From assembly GCA_963668495.1 (NCBI GenBank), contig OY764545.1:2294001-2358000 (forward strand): 64,000 nt of DNA, in the 5' to 3' direction. Position numbers and translations under genes: made by a program. The notes under the pieces were generated by a model that was not told the DNA's origin, searched no databases, and saw only the letters and a list, made by a program, of their open reading frames with translations. Below, one piece after another: positions 7,518 through 17,280 of this stretch (positions are counted from its first letter, which is position 1; every line of letters begins with the position of its first letter). Source of the stretch: Oleispirillum sp963668495 (GTDB taxonomy: Bacteria > Pseudomonadota > Alphaproteobacteria > Rhodospirillales > Rhodospirillaceae).

Positions 7518-9566
7518 TTAGAGAATTTCGTCACCCATATGGGAGGCCTGGGCACAATCGGCAAGGGGAATTCCCGCAACATCCAACACCGTTTTGGCGG
7601 CACGCATACTCGGCCGTGGGTACGGCCCAACAACCGCGCGCAATCCATCGGTCATGGCTTGCATGTACTCTGTCCGTTTCTCGCTATCCGTTAAAAACGG
7701 CAACACGGCACTTGCCAAATTATCAGCCGTACACTCCTGCTGAATAAACTCAGGCACAATCATCTTATCCTGAACATGATTGATCAGGGTTGCATAGCGT
7801 ATGGAAATCAAACGCCTTGCCAGCCATGCAGACAGAGCATTAGCCCGATAGCCAATGACAAACGGCACCGCAGCCTGCGCCAATTCCAAAGACACTGTCC
7901 CTGATGTTGCCAATGCCCCTTGCGACGCGGCAAAAGCATTCCAGCGTTCATTTTCACCACGAACAATAATCGGGGGATTCTGCCAAGAGCGTGTCATTTC
8001 GCGCACACTGTCCGCAACAGTCGCAACTGTCGGCAACACAATGCAAAGATTGGGAACCGTTCGGCGTATGATCTCTGTCGCCTCATAAAAAATCGGCAAC
8101 ATGCGCGAGACTTCATTTTGCCGAGAACCCGGCAACAATGACAGAATCACGGCATCATCAGCGATACCATGTCGCTGGCGAAAATCTGCACCATCTGCGG
8201 CAGCAATGCCACTTTCAACGACCGAATGCCCGACATGAGTAGTCGGCAGGTTGTATGCCTCAAAATACGGCGGTTCAAACGATAGCAAACAGAGCAAATG
8301 GTCAAACAAATCGGCTACGGTTTTTGCCCGTTTTGGTTTCCACGCCCAGACCATGGGGGCAACATAATGCACTCGGGGAATTGGGCTTTTTCGATCCTTT
8401 AATGCCTTGGCTATGCGTTTGTTAAAACCAAGAGAATCGATGGTGACGATAACGGCAGGACGTTTTTGTTCGATATCGGCAATAACCTGCTTCACTCGCT
8501 TCAAAACCACAGGAACTTTCGGCAGAACCTCCGCAAACCCCATAACCGCGATATCGCTTTGCGGAAATAGTGAGTCTATGCCTTCCGCAGCCATACTCTC
8601 GCCACCAACACCGGCAAAGCGAATACCATTGTTCGTACCCTCGCGAAGGGCGCGCACAAGGCGGGCAGCCAGCACATCACCTGACGGTTCCCCAGCCACA
8701 ATATAGATCAATGGCAGGGTTGCGTTCTCTGCCTTTGGCAGGCCTTTCACAAATATGCCGAGTTCGTCGGCTCGTTTGGCAATGGCATCCGGTTCAAGAA
8801 CCAGAGCAGACTCTGCTTCAACCGCTAACCCGGAAAGCCCGGCGGCAGCAACGCTTTCCACTGTATTGACACCCACAGTCGGGAGATCAAGGCGACGATC
8901 CTGACCAGGTTTGCAAACCTTTACCAAAACCCCACCATTTCCGGGACGGCGCAGTGTTTTACAACGTTCCAGCATCTGATCCGTGCCTTCAATCGCCTCA
9001 GCCGCCAGTACAATGCCTTGTTGGACCACAGCCCCCTGCCCTACATCAAGCGCACCGATGCCCTTGGCAACTTCAAATGCGCGGGCAATATCAATTTCAT
9101 CCTGCTCTGACGGTTGAATTGATCCATAACACCCGACACGTGCCAACAGATCACCAACCATTTCATGAGCCCCTTTAAGGATCAGGCCTTCTCGTTCAAA
9201 TTCATCGCCAACAGCCCGCAATAATCCATCGTCACCAAGGGCTTTATGCCCAACGCGCGCCAGAAATGCGGCTCCACGCGCATCAGGGCGCAGGTGCGAC
9301 AATGATGGACGCTTGACCGCCCCGGCAAAAACAACCTCACGCACCCCAGCGGCTTTTAACAGTTTAAATGCCTGTCCCAGTGCGCCGATACGCACCCAAT
9401 CATGGTCAACATTTTCGGTAGTTTCGGGGTCGGTATATCCCTCAAGTGCCAGAACATAGACCTCTCGCCCGGATGTGCGACAGGCAGAAACAAGGCACCG
9501 GGGAAGATGACCTCCCCCGGCGACAATTCCGACCTTTGGCTGTGAGGCATTATGCGATTGGATCAT
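7518..9566 (-). CDS. lpxB: Fused UDP-2,3-diacylglucosamine hydrolase (LpxI) and lipid-A-disaccharide synthase (LpxB)
   Basis: One 682-residue frame carries two consecutive lipid A enzymes. Residues about 8-275 are LpxI-like, with VGIVAGGGHLPR, FAGAVKRPSLSHLRPD and GADQML-like EGTDQMLERCKTLRR. From about residue 280 it is LpxB, with YIVAGEPSGDVLAARL, HYVAPMVWAWKPKRAK and LLPGSRQNEV. LpxI cleaves UDP-diacylglucosamine to lipid X; LpxB joins lipid X to another UDP-diacylglucosamine. The order LpxI then LpxB matches the pathway order. I chose the ATG at 9564-9566, with AAGGACAGGG upstream and 22 bases after the lpxA stop; a start at 9641 would overlap lpxA. No stop or second start is evident at the junction. 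Both halves look full length. Confidence 0.93.
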   Translation of the reverse strand: MIQSHNASQPKVGIVAGGGHLPRCLVSACRTSGREVYVLALEGYTDPETTENVDHDWVRIGALGQAFKLLKAAGVREVVFAGAVKRPSLSHLRPDARGAAFLARVGHKALGDDGLLRAVGDEFEREGLILKGAHEMVGDLLARVGCYGSIQPSEQDEIDIARAFEVAKGIGALDVGQGAVVQQGIVLAAEAIEGTDQMLERCKTLRRPGNGGVLVKVCKPGQDRRLDLPTVGVNTVESVAAAGLSGLAVEAESALVLEPDAIAKRADELGIFVKGLPKAENATLPLIYIVAGEPSGDVLAARLVRALREGTNNGIRFAGVGGESMAAEGIDSLFPQSDIAVMGFAEVLPKVPVVLKRVKQVIADIEQKRPAVIVTIDSLGFNKRIAKALKDRKSPIPRVHYVAPMVWAWKPKRAKTVADLFDHLLCLLSFEPPYFEAYNLPTTHVGHSVVESGIAAADGADFRQRHGIADDAVILSLLPGSRQNEVSRMLPIFYEATEIIRRTVPNLCIVLPTVATVADSVREMTRSWQNPPIIVRGENERWNAFAASQGALATSGTVSLELAQAAVPFVIGYRANALSAWLARRLISIRYATLINHVQDKMIVPEFIQQECTADNLASAVLPFLTDSEKRTEYMQAMTDGLRAVVGPYPRPSMRAAKTVLDVAGIPLADCAQASHMGDEIL

Positions 9567-9588
9567 GCCCTGTCCTTTTGGCCTATCC

Positions 9589-10389
9589 TTATTCGTGTTC
9601 CGCAGACGCGGGCTGACAAATGCCGCGCGATGTGTCAACACGCATGAAGGAAATGATCTCCATCACCGGTTCACAATCGCCGAGCAAATTCGCAACATCA
9701 TCAACACGTTCCTGCAACGTACCTTCCTGCGCAAACAGCAAACGATAGGCACGGCGCAAAGCATGAATTGTATCCCGGTTGAAGTTGCGACGCTTCAGAC
9801 CTATGATATTCAGCCCCATCAGACTGGCACGGTTCCCCAGAACTGAACCATAAGGGATCACATCATTTTCAAGTGCAGAGGCACCGCCGATCATGGCGTG
9901 TTGACCAATCCGAACGAATTGATGAACGGCACTCAGCCCACCGACAATCGCAAAATCACCGACTTCCACATGTCCGGCAAGGGTGGCGTTATTGGCAAAA
10001 ATGCAGTTACTGCCAACAATACAATCATGCGCAACGTGCGTTCCAACCATAAATAGGCAGTTGTCGCCAACCTGCGTCAGCATACCACCACCTTCCGTAC
10101 CCGGGTTCATGGTTACATGTTCACGAATAGTATTGTTTGCCCCGATGATGAGTTTGGATTGCTCACCATGATACTTCAAATCCTGCGGCTGCGATCCAAT
10201 TGAAGCAAAGGGATAAACTTTGGTATTCGCTCCTATCTCTGTAATGCCGTCAACGGCAACATGAGAAACCAAACGAACACCTTCGCCCAAGACTACGTTT
10301 GGTCCGACGGTACAAAATGGTCCGACCTCTACCGATTCCGCAAGGGAAGCGTTAGGATCAACGACCGCGGTCGCATGAATGGTTGGCAT
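9589..10389 (-). CDS. lpxA: Acyl-[ACP]-UDP-N-acetylglucosamine O-acyltransferase
   Basis: LpxA starts lipid A synthesis by acylating UDP-GlcNAc at O-3. The 266 residues show left-handed beta-helix hexapeptide repeats throughout the first two thirds, the catalytic histidine in GTHVAHDCIVG, the VGGLSAVHQFVRIGQHAMIGG block, and the helical C-terminus starting LIGLKRRNF-like NIIGLKRRNFNRDTI. The ATG lies two bases after the fabZ stop, so expression is likely coupled to fabZ and lpxD. Confidence 0.97.
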   Translation of the reverse strand: MPTIHATAVVDPNASLAESVEVGPFCTVGPNVVLGEGVRLVSHVAVDGITEIGANTKVYPFASIGSQPQDLKYHGEQSKLIIGANNTIREHVTMNPGTEGGGMLTQVGDNCLFMVGTHVAHDCIVGSNCIFANNATLAGHVEVGDFAIVGGLSAVHQFVRIGQHAMIGGASALENDVIPYGSVLGNRASLMGLNIIGLKRRNFNRDTIHALRRAYRLLFAQEGTLQERVDDVANLLGDCEPVMEIISFMRVDTSRGICQPASAEHE

Positions 10390-10391
10390 AA

Positions 10392-10853
10392 TCAGTCATC
10401 CAGAATCATTGCTGCGTAAGTTGCCTCAGCAACCACTTGGTCATCAACTTTAGCAACGCCCTTGAATTTCCAGACATTGCCACGGCGACGTTCTTTGGTG
10501 ACATGGATAAACAATTGATCCCCCGGAACGACCGGACGACGGAAACGGCACTCATCCACGCTCATGAAATATACCAGTTTCCCTTCGGAATCAGGTCCCA
10601 TGGTGTAAACCACAAACACACCGGCAGTTTGGGCCATGGCTTCAACGATCAAAACACCTGGCATGACCGGATGACCGGGGAAGTGTCCTTGGAAAAACGG
10701 TTCATTAATACTGACGTTTTTAACACCGACCGCACTTTCATCTGGAACAATATCCTGAATGCGATCAACCAACAAAAACGGATACCGATGCGGAATCATT
10801 TCCATGATGCGATTCACATCTATGATCTCGGTATTTTTCCCCTCTTCTGCCAT
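10392..10853 (-). CDS. fabZ: 3-hydroxyacyl-[ACP] dehydratase
   Basis: FabZ dehydrates beta-hydroxyacyl-ACP in fatty acid elongation and competes with LpxA/LpxD for hydroxyacyl-ACP. The hot-dog fold motifs are clear: MEMIPHRYPFLLVDRI, then HFPGHPVMPGVLIVEAMAQ with catalytic His and Glu, then FRRPVVPGDQL. I use the ATG at 10851-10853, which has AAAAGGG upstream and gives 153 residues, close to the usual 150. An ATG at 10886 would add 11 residues without a ribosome site. It lies between lpxD and lpxA, the usual arrangement. Confidence 0.95.
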   Translation of the reverse strand: MAEEGKNTEIIDVNRIMEMIPHRYPFLLVDRIQDIVPDESAVGVKNVSINEPFFQGHFPGHPVMPGVLIVEAMAQTAGVFVVYTMGPDSEGKLVYFMSVDECRFRRPVVPGDQLFIHVTKERRRGNVWKFKGVAKVDDQVVAEATYAAMILDD

Positions 10854-10940
10854 GTCAAACAGGCCCTTTTCTTTTCTGCCTTCCATCGGGTGGAAGATTA
10901 TTTTGGTTACGGCGACACAGCGCCAAGCTCAGAATTGTGA

Positions 10941-11972
10941 TCAAGTCCGATCAATTTTTGGTTTTTTACCAAGTCGTTCAACAGCATTCACCTGACGCCA
11001 GTACTCTTTTGCCGGGACCGCAGGGCTGCCAATGACGGTTTGCCCTGCCGGAACATCGCGCATAATACCCGCCTGCGCCCCAATCCGCGCACCGGGTCCA
11101 ATTTTCAGATGACCGGCAATGCCTGCTTGTCCACCGGCAACAACAAAATCAGAAAAACGACTGGAACCAGAGACACCAACTTGGGCCACCAGCACACATC
11201 CGCGACCCAGTTCTACGTTGTGCCCGATTTGAACCAAGTTATCGATACGGACACCTTCTCCGATGATGGTATCCGGGCCGGCTCCACGGTCGATAGTGGT
11301 GTTGGCCCCAATTTCTACATCATCACTGATAAGAACACGGCCAAGTTGCGGAACTTTCAAGTGTCCTTTGGGCCCCATGGCAAAGCCAAAGCCATCCTGA
11401 CCGATTGCCGCACCGGCATGAATCATGACTTTATTACCGATCAGAGTGTAACACAGGGTCACGTTTGACCCGATATAACAGTCCTCACCAACGACGACAC
11501 CTTCACGAATAACCGCATTTGCACAAATGTGGGTCCGATCACCAATCTCGACCCGTTCACCGATAACAGCTCCCGGCTCAATACAGACATCCTGACCAAT
11601 AACCGCTGTTTCATGCACGATTGCTTTATCGGAAATGCCGCCCTTCGCCATATCCTGAGGATAAAACGCATGCGCAATTTTGGCATAGGCCCGATAAGGC
11701 TCCGTCGACAAAATCAGGGCGACAGTCTCCGGGGCTTTATCAGCCAGATCAGGATGGACAACGCAGGCTCCAGCAACACAGGTTTCAAACGCCGGTACAT
11801 ATTTCCGGTTATCCAAAAAGCTGATGTCATCCTGGCCTGCTTTATATAGCGGGGCCACATCACTGACGACCACATCACCGGCAGCTTCGTTTTGAAGTGT
11901 GCCCCCACTAATCTCAGCCAACTGCTGCAAAGTGAACGGACCGGCGCGACGGAAAAAACGAGTATCGGTCAT
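10941..11972 (-). CDS. lpxD: UDP-3-O-acylglucosamine N-acyltransferase
   Basis: LpxD adds the N-linked hydroxyacyl chain in the third lipid A step. With the ATG at 11970-11972, preceded by GGGAG, it has 343 residues like the E. coli enzyme; a longer frame to 12023 would overlap ompH. An N-terminal uridine-binding domain (about 1-100) is followed by hexapeptide repeats with the catalytic histidine in VQIGHNVELG and the sequence GQAGIAGHLKIG. It belongs to the bamA-ompH-lpxD-fabZ-lpxA chain. Confidence 0.96.
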   Translation of the reverse strand: MTDTRFFRRAGPFTLQQLAEISGGTLQNEAAGDVVVSDVAPLYKAGQDDISFLDNRKYVPAFETCVAGACVVHPDLADKAPETVALILSTEPYRAYAKIAHAFYPQDMAKGGISDKAIVHETAVIGQDVCIEPGAVIGERVEIGDRTHICANAVIREGVVVGEDCYIGSNVTLCYTLIGNKVMIHAGAAIGQDGFGFAMGPKGHLKVPQLGRVLISDDVEIGANTTIDRGAGPDTIIGEGVRIDNLVQIGHNVELGRGCVLVAQVGVSGSSRFSDFVVAGGQAGIAGHLKIGPGARIGAQAGIMRDVPAGQTVIGSPAVPAKEYWRQVNAVERLGKKPKIDRT

Positions 11973-11994
11973 TTGGGTAATCTCCCATAAACAA

Positions 11995-12576
11995 TTAGTT
12001 TTTTGGCTGTGCCGATGTGCCAAAAGTCTCCGGGTCCGGGAATTTGACAGAAGGCAAAGCCTTATTTAAGCGAACAATAACTTCGTCCGTAACATCATAA
12101 TCAGGACTAAACATCAACACATCAGCACTGGGGAGCACCAAGGTCGCCTGCTCTTTTGCTGCAACGTCCAGCCAGATTTTTTTGATTTGATGGCTAACCT
12201 TGGACAAAGCAAAAGTATAGGCTGCATCAAGCTGTTGCTGGCGCAGTTTCAATTCTTTTTGGAAATCGGCAAATTTACCCCGAAATGTTTTGACACGCTC
12301 CCGGTAGACATCATTGGTCAAAAGAGTTTTTTGCTTAACCAATTCCCTATCTTCTTTTTGCAGTTCGTTTTCTTTTTTTACGAACTCCGTGTCGTATTTC
12401 TTGCGATACTCGTTTAACTGGTCACGTAAGCCGTTCACCGCAGTTGACTTGGCCATAACTTCTTGAACATTGACGATACGAATGACCAAATCAGGCTTAT
12501 TGCCGTCTTTAGCCACAGCCGGAGCCGCAACCAGTAAAGACACACAACACGCCAATGTCAGGAATAATCGTTTCAT
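11995..12576 (-). CDS. Periplasmic chaperone OmpH/Skp
   Basis: Skp-type chaperones hold unfolded outer membrane proteins on their way to the Bam complex. The 193-residue product begins with a cleavable signal peptide (MKRLFLTLACCVSLLVAAPAVA). It continues with the OmpH family start IRIVNVQEVM and a long charged coiled-coil region rich in K, E and Q that forms the tentacles of the trimer. The ATG at 12574-12576 lies four bases after the bamA stop, which sets the start. Position between bamA and lpxD is the conserved one. The tail SAQPKN is short and polar. Confidence 0.92.
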   Translation of the reverse strand: MKRLFLTLACCVSLLVAAPAVAKDGNKPDLVIRIVNVQEVMAKSTAVNGLRDQLNEYRKKYDTEFVKKENELQKEDRELVKQKTLLTNDVYRERVKTFRGKFADFQKELKLRQQQLDAAYTFALSKVSHQIKKIWLDVAAKEQATLVLPSADVLMFSPDYDVTDEVIVRLNKALPSVKFPDPETFGTSAQPKN

Positions 12577-12580
12577 AAGA

Positions 12581-14869
12581 TTAGAACCGTGCACCAAAGT
12601 TGAATTGTAATGACTCGGTATCATCATAGTCTTCTTTCAGGAGTGGCATGGCAAAGGACATGTTCATCGGGCCCATCGGAGAACGCCAAATGAATGCCAA
12701 GCCCAAGGACATGCGAAGCGAAGTCTCGTGGTTAACCTCGGCACTATTCATATTATCGAATTCACCAACCGAGCCCATATCAACAAACGTACTGGCTGAA
12801 ATGCCAAGCTCCTGAGGCAGACCCAACGGGAATTTCAGCTCAACACTTTCATAGGTAGACCAGTTACCACCCAACGCATCATCAGTCGCTTTGTCCCGCG
12901 GGCTAATGCCAGAAGCAGCAAAGCCACGGACCTTCCGCTCCCCACCATTAAAGTAGCGGTGACTAATCGTGACATCGTCACCAAGACCAAACATATATCC
13001 GGCAAAACCACTTAAGCCGAGGATGTAGCCCTCTGCTAAGTTAAAGTATTGACCACCACTGATGTTTGTCCGGAAGAATTTGGCATCCCCTCCAAGGCCC
13101 GCCAAATCATTTGCCAAACGCACATAATAGCCTTCCGTCGGATCAGTCATGCTGTCCCGGCGGTCATAGGTCAAACTATGACCAATCATGGAAACGATTG
13201 CCTGACCTTCTTGTTGTTTAATGAAAGTTGAGGCATCGTCATCGATATTTTCAATATTATCTCTGCGAATCGTATATTTAAACGAATGGCTTAAGTGCTC
13301 GGAATAGCTGAAGCCTGCCCGCAAAGCCATACCTGAAGTTTCGTAGTCATAGGAGCTCTCATCAGACAGATCTTTCGTCACATGGAACAGATCAACACCT
13401 GCGGCTAGCTCACGATCAAGGAAATATGGCTCCGTAAAGCTGATATCGATTTCGGAACCCGACTCAGCCAAGCCAACATTGAATTTCAGACGCTGACCTT
13501 TACCAAGGAAGTTGCGCTCACCGAGACCAAATGTCATCTTTGCGCCATCGTCACTGGAATACCCGGCACCAATCATGATCTCACCGGTGGCTTGCTCTTG
13601 CACTTCCACCTTCAGAGTCATTTCTTCAGGATTGGTCGGCGATTGTTCGGTTTTGAGATCTACGGATTTAAAGAAACCAAGGTTTTGCAAGCGTTGACGC
13701 GTACGCCGGACCTTCGCACTGTTGAAGGGGTCGCCCTCCACCAAGCGGAACTCACGACGGATAACCTCATCCTTCGTGCGCATGTTGCCTTGAATTTCGA
13801 TCCGTTTCACAAAGACCCGTGGGCCTTCATTAATGCGGAACGTCAGATCAATGGTCTTGTCGTCGCGGTTACGAACAACATCAGGGTTAATATCAACGAA
13901 TGCGTATCCAAGCTCACCAACACCATCAGTCAAATCCTGAATGGTATTTTCAACCTCATCCGCGTTGTACCAATCACCCTTTTCAAAGGTGACATGTTTT
14001 TTCAGGCTTGAAGGGTCATCAAGTTCCGGCAGGGTCGCTTCAACATCAATGTTATTGATGGCATAACGTTCCCCTTCATCAACCGTGAAGGTAATGAAGA
14101 AATTTCTACGATCAGGTGATAACTCCGCAACTGCCGATTTGATTTCAAAATCAGCAAAACCTTTGGAAAGGTAAAAACGACGGAGTTGTTCCTTATCAAA
14201 GGCCAAGCGTTGCGGATCGAATCTATCTGTGCTGCTCAGGAATCGGTACCACGCTTCTTCCTTCGTCAATAGCCGTTCACGCAAGTCACCATCCGAAAAA
14301 TGGCGGTTGCCGTTGAAAGTAATTCGGCTGACATAGGTCAACGGCCCTTCATCAATTTCAAAGACAACATCCACACGATTGTGGTCACGTTGAATGACTT
14401 TGGGCTCAACTGTCGCCGCATAGCGACCGGAACGACGGTAAATTTCTTCGATCCGTTCGACATCTGCCAGAACGCGTGTGCGTGTATAAATCGACCTGGA
14501 TCGAATACCGACTTCAGCCTCAAGGTCTTCATTGGCAATGCGTTTGTTACCTTCGAATGCGATACGGTTGATGACCGGGTTTTCATCAACTTTCACAACG
14601 ATGTCATCGCCATCTCTGCGGATTTGCACATCCGAAAATAGCCCAGTAGCAAACAGCCCTTTCAGCGATTCATTAACACGAACGGGGTCAATGGGATCGC
14701 CTTCCTTCAAAGTCATATAGGACAGGATGGTCGCATCCTCGATCCGCTGCGTCCCTTCAACTCGGATATTTTCGACATTCTGTGCCAGTGCAGGAGCTGC
14801 CGAGACCGAAGCTACCAACGCAGCAGCAATACCAACATGGCGAGATTTCTTAAAAACCTTAGCGTACAT
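12581..14869 (-). CDS. bamA: Outer membrane protein assembly factor BamA
   Basis: BamA is the beta-barrel core of the Bam insertase in the outer membrane. The 762-residue protein has a signal peptide (cleavage near APALAQ-N), five POTRA repeats over about residues 30-425, and a 16-strand barrel. The barrel contains the conserved loop motif KVRGFAASGI, the RRDSMTDPTEGYY strand and a C-terminal aromatic residue (FNFGARF). GGGGGG upstream of the ATG supports the start. It is followed by its periplasmic partner ompH and preceded by rseP. Confidence 0.97.
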   Translation of the reverse strand: MYAKVFKKSRHVGIAAALVASVSAAPALAQNVENIRVEGTQRIEDATILSYMTLKEGDPIDPVRVNESLKGLFATGLFSDVQIRRDGDDIVVKVDENPVINRIAFEGNKRIANEDLEAEVGIRSRSIYTRTRVLADVERIEEIYRRSGRYAATVEPKVIQRDHNRVDVVFEIDEGPLTYVSRITFNGNRHFSDGDLRERLLTKEEAWYRFLSSTDRFDPQRLAFDKEQLRRFYLSKGFADFEIKSAVAELSPDRRNFFITFTVDEGERYAINNIDVEATLPELDDPSSLKKHVTFEKGDWYNADEVENTIQDLTDGVGELGYAFVDINPDVVRNRDDKTIDLTFRINEGPRVFVKRIEIQGNMRTKDEVIRREFRLVEGDPFNSAKVRRTRQRLQNLGFFKSVDLKTEQSPTNPEEMTLKVEVQEQATGEIMIGAGYSSDDGAKMTFGLGERNFLGKGQRLKFNVGLAESGSEIDISFTEPYFLDRELAAGVDLFHVTKDLSDESSYDYETSGMALRAGFSYSEHLSHSFKYTIRRDNIENIDDDASTFIKQQEGQAIVSMIGHSLTYDRRDSMTDPTEGYYVRLANDLAGLGGDAKFFRTNISGGQYFNLAEGYILGLSGFAGYMFGLGDDVTISHRYFNGGERKVRGFAASGISPRDKATDDALGGNWSTYESVELKFPLGLPQELGISASTFVDMGSVGEFDNMNSAEVNHETSLRMSLGLAFIWRSPMGPMNMSFAMPLLKEDYDDTESLQFNFGARF

Positions 14870-14950
14870 GGCTTAACGCCCCCCGGTTAATACGCATACA
14901 TACATAAACAATGGCATGAAAGATGTTCACGCCCGGACAACTTACGACAA

Positions 14951-16045
14951 TCAGCCGAAAATGTGGCGAGAAATATCATTCCATGTTGCAAAAATCATCA
15001 GGGTCGCGACCAAGGCAAGGCCAATTCGGAAACCGATATCCTGGACTTTCTCAGGCAGAGGCTTACCACGGACCAACTCGATAAAGTAAAACAACAAATG
15101 ACCACCATCCAGCATAGGGATCGGCAACAGATTAATCAAACCAAGGTTCACAGACAAGAAGGCCATCATAATGATCAACGGTAAGATACCTGCTTTTGCT
15201 GCTTCTGCGGAAACTTCGGCAATGCGGATCGGGCCACCAAGTTCATCCGTGCTGCGTACGCCGCGCACCATCTGGCTTATGGCAGAATAGGTATCACGCA
15301 CAATTCCACCGGTCATTTTTACCGCAGACCAAGCCGCAGTGACAGGCCCCTGACGAACCAGCACCGTTTCACCTGTGGAGTACACGCCCATACGCATGAT
15401 TTTTTCAACGTTGCCAAAGCGGTCCTTGATTTCAACGATTTTTGGCTGGACTTCGAGAGTCAACTCGCGACCATTACGTTCGATAAGAAGTTCCAACGGG
15501 CGATCAATGCCATTTTGCGTCAATGCAGGCAGTTGTTCAAACCGATCGATTTCATTGCCATCAACCGCAAGAAACCGGTCGCCGGGTTGTAAACCGGCGA
15601 CTGCCGCCGCAGACTCAGGCGCAACCTGCCCAACAATCGGGGCCGTGGTCGGCTGCCCTGCTGTCATAAACACAGCGGCATACACCAAAATTGCAAAAAT
15701 GAAATTTGCCACGGGTCCAGCTGCTGCAATGGCAATCCGTGGGAGTACCGGTTGCGTATGGTAAGCATGCTTCAAATCGTCGGCGGTCAGGCCAGTACCA
15801 TCTGCTTTGGCACTGGTTTCATCCGCATCCCCCAACATACGAACATATCCACCAAGCGGGACAAGGCAGAACTTCCAACGGGTTCCGTGTTTATCATTGA
15901 ACCCAAACAATTCACGACCAAAGCCAATGGAAAAGGCCAGAACCTTCACACCGGCACGGCGTGCAACCCAAAAGTGGCCCAACTCGTGAACAAAGACGAC
16001 ACCCGAGAGTACGAACAAAAACGCCAAAATTTGATAAAGTGCCAT
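14951..16045 (-). CDS. rseP: Site-2 zinc metalloprotease RseP (MmpA-like)
   Basis: RseP cleaves transmembrane anti-sigma factors and leftover signal peptides inside the membrane. The 364 residues carry the HELGH zinc motif in the first membrane segment (VVFVHELGHFWVARRAG), a single PDZ-like domain with GLQPGDRFLAVDG, and the second motif LLPIPMLDGGHLLFY. One PDZ domain rather than two is usual in alphaproteobacteria. I use the ATG at 16045; a TTG immediately upstream would add one residue. The start is four bases from the dxr stop. Confidence 0.95.
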   Translation of the reverse strand: MALYQILAFLFVLSGVVFVHELGHFWVARRAGVKVLAFSIGFGRELFGFNDKHGTRWKFCLVPLGGYVRMLGDADETSAKADGTGLTADDLKHAYHTQPVLPRIAIAAAGPVANFIFAILVYAAVFMTAGQPTTAPIVGQVAPESAAAVAGLQPGDRFLAVDGNEIDRFEQLPALTQNGIDRPLELLIERNGRELTLEVQPKIVEIKDRFGNVEKIMRMGVYSTGETVLVRQGPVTAAWSAVKMTGGIVRDTYSAISQMVRGVRSTDELGGPIRIAEVSAEAAKAGILPLIIMMAFLSVNLGLINLLPIPMLDGGHLLFYFIELVRGKPLPEKVQDIGFRIGLALVATLMIFATWNDISRHIFG

Positions 16046-16049
16046 CAAG

Positions 16050-17270
16050 TCACCCTTGTTGGGCGGTTCGGGTCTGAACCACCGTCCTGCAAATCAAAGT
16101 CTTTACAATATGTCGTGCGGCATCGCGTGCTGCAACATCGCAGGCCAAAATATCATCCAAAGTTTGGGGAGCTACCCCAGTGCTTGCACATAATGTCTGC
16201 TCTACTACACGTGCAATGTCTAGGAAGCCGATCTCTTTTGCCAAGAATGCCTGCACCGCAATTTCGTTAGCAGCGTTCAAAAGAGTAGGAAACTCTCCCC
16301 CCTTACGCAAGGCTTCACGAGCCAATGCAAGGCACGGAAATTTCAAGGTATCCGGTGATGCAAAAGACAAATCAGATAATGTTGAAAAATCAAGACGCTT
16401 AACCGGAGTTTTCATACGATCCGGCCATGCCATCGCCACGGCAATCGGCGTGCGCATATCAGGATCCCCTAACTGCGCCAGAACTGACCCATCACAATAC
16501 TCAACCATGGAATGAACTACGGACTGCGGATGGATCACAACATCAATTTGGTCTTCGCGCACGGGAAAAAGATGAAAGGCTTCAATGACTTCAAGCCCTT
16601 TATTCATCATAGTCGCTGAATCCACGGATATTTTTGCACCCATATGCCATTTCGGGTGTGCAACCGCCTGTTCGGGCGTAACACTTTCCATGTCAGCATA
16701 GGACCATGTACGGAAAGGGCCACCAGAAGCGGTCAAAATAATCCGATCCACACAATCAGGCCGTTGTGTGTCCAGAACTTGGAAAATCGCGCTATGTTCC
16801 GAGTCAACGGGGATCAAACGTGTTGAAGATTTCGCCAATTCAGTTTTGAAAACGTCACCGGCACAAACCAGACATTCCTTATTGGCTAATGCAAGGACTT
16901 TTGCGTGTTTGGCTGCCGCCAAAGTCGGCTTCAATCCGGCGGCTCCAACTATCGCACCGATGACGATGTCGACTGGACGCGCCGCAGCATCTAGCAAGGC
17001 ATCCTGCCCCGCCGCTGCCTCCACACCCGAACCGTTCAGACCCTGCTTCAAAGCCTCAAAAAGGTCTAAACGACCAATAACAGCAACCTTGGGCTTCAAG
17101 CGCAAAGATGCTGCAATCAATTCATCCACACGACAGTGCGCCGTCAACACCTCTGCCTGATAAAGGTTCGGATTGCGCGCAATCAAATCCAGCGTGCTGC
17201 TGCCGATTGATCCGGTCGCACCAAGGACAGTCACCGTGCGGGGCTGCGAATGTGTTTCGTAAGAGCGCAT
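16050..17270 (-). CDS. dxr: 1-deoxy-D-xylulose 5-phosphate reductoisomerase
   Basis: Dxr makes methylerythritol phosphate from deoxyxylulose phosphate with NADPH in non-mevalonate isoprenoid synthesis. The NADPH-binding motif VTVLGATGSIGSSTLDLI is at the N-terminus. Further on are ALANKECLVCAG, PVDSEHSAIFQ and LTASGGPFR, then SVDSATMMNKGLEVIEA. The ATG at 17268-17270 gives 406 residues and lies ten bases after the cdsA stop; a frame start at 17306 would overlap cdsA. It supplies precursors for UppS, encoded two genes upstream. Confidence 0.97.
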   Translation of the reverse strand: MRSYETHSQPRTVTVLGATGSIGSSTLDLIARNPNLYQAEVLTAHCRVDELIAASLRLKPKVAVIGRLDLFEALKQGLNGSGVEAAAGQDALLDAAARPVDIVIGAIVGAAGLKPTLAAAKHAKVLALANKECLVCAGDVFKTELAKSSTRLIPVDSEHSAIFQVLDTQRPDCVDRIILTASGGPFRTWSYADMESVTPEQAVAHPKWHMGAKISVDSATMMNKGLEVIEAFHLFPVREDQIDVVIHPQSVVHSMVEYCDGSVLAQLGDPDMRTPIAVAMAWPDRMKTPVKRLDFSTLSDLSFASPDTLKFPCLALAREALRKGGEFPTLLNAANEIAVQAFLAKEIGFLDIARVVEQTLCASTGVAPQTLDDILACDVAARDAARHIVKTLICRTVVQTRTAQQG

Positions 17271-17280
17271 TGTCCAATTT

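Noticed and set aside
7022..7747. Plus-strand open frame of 241 codons over gloA and the lpxB end
   Set aside because: It crosses a strong terminator and two real minus-strand genes; not credible.
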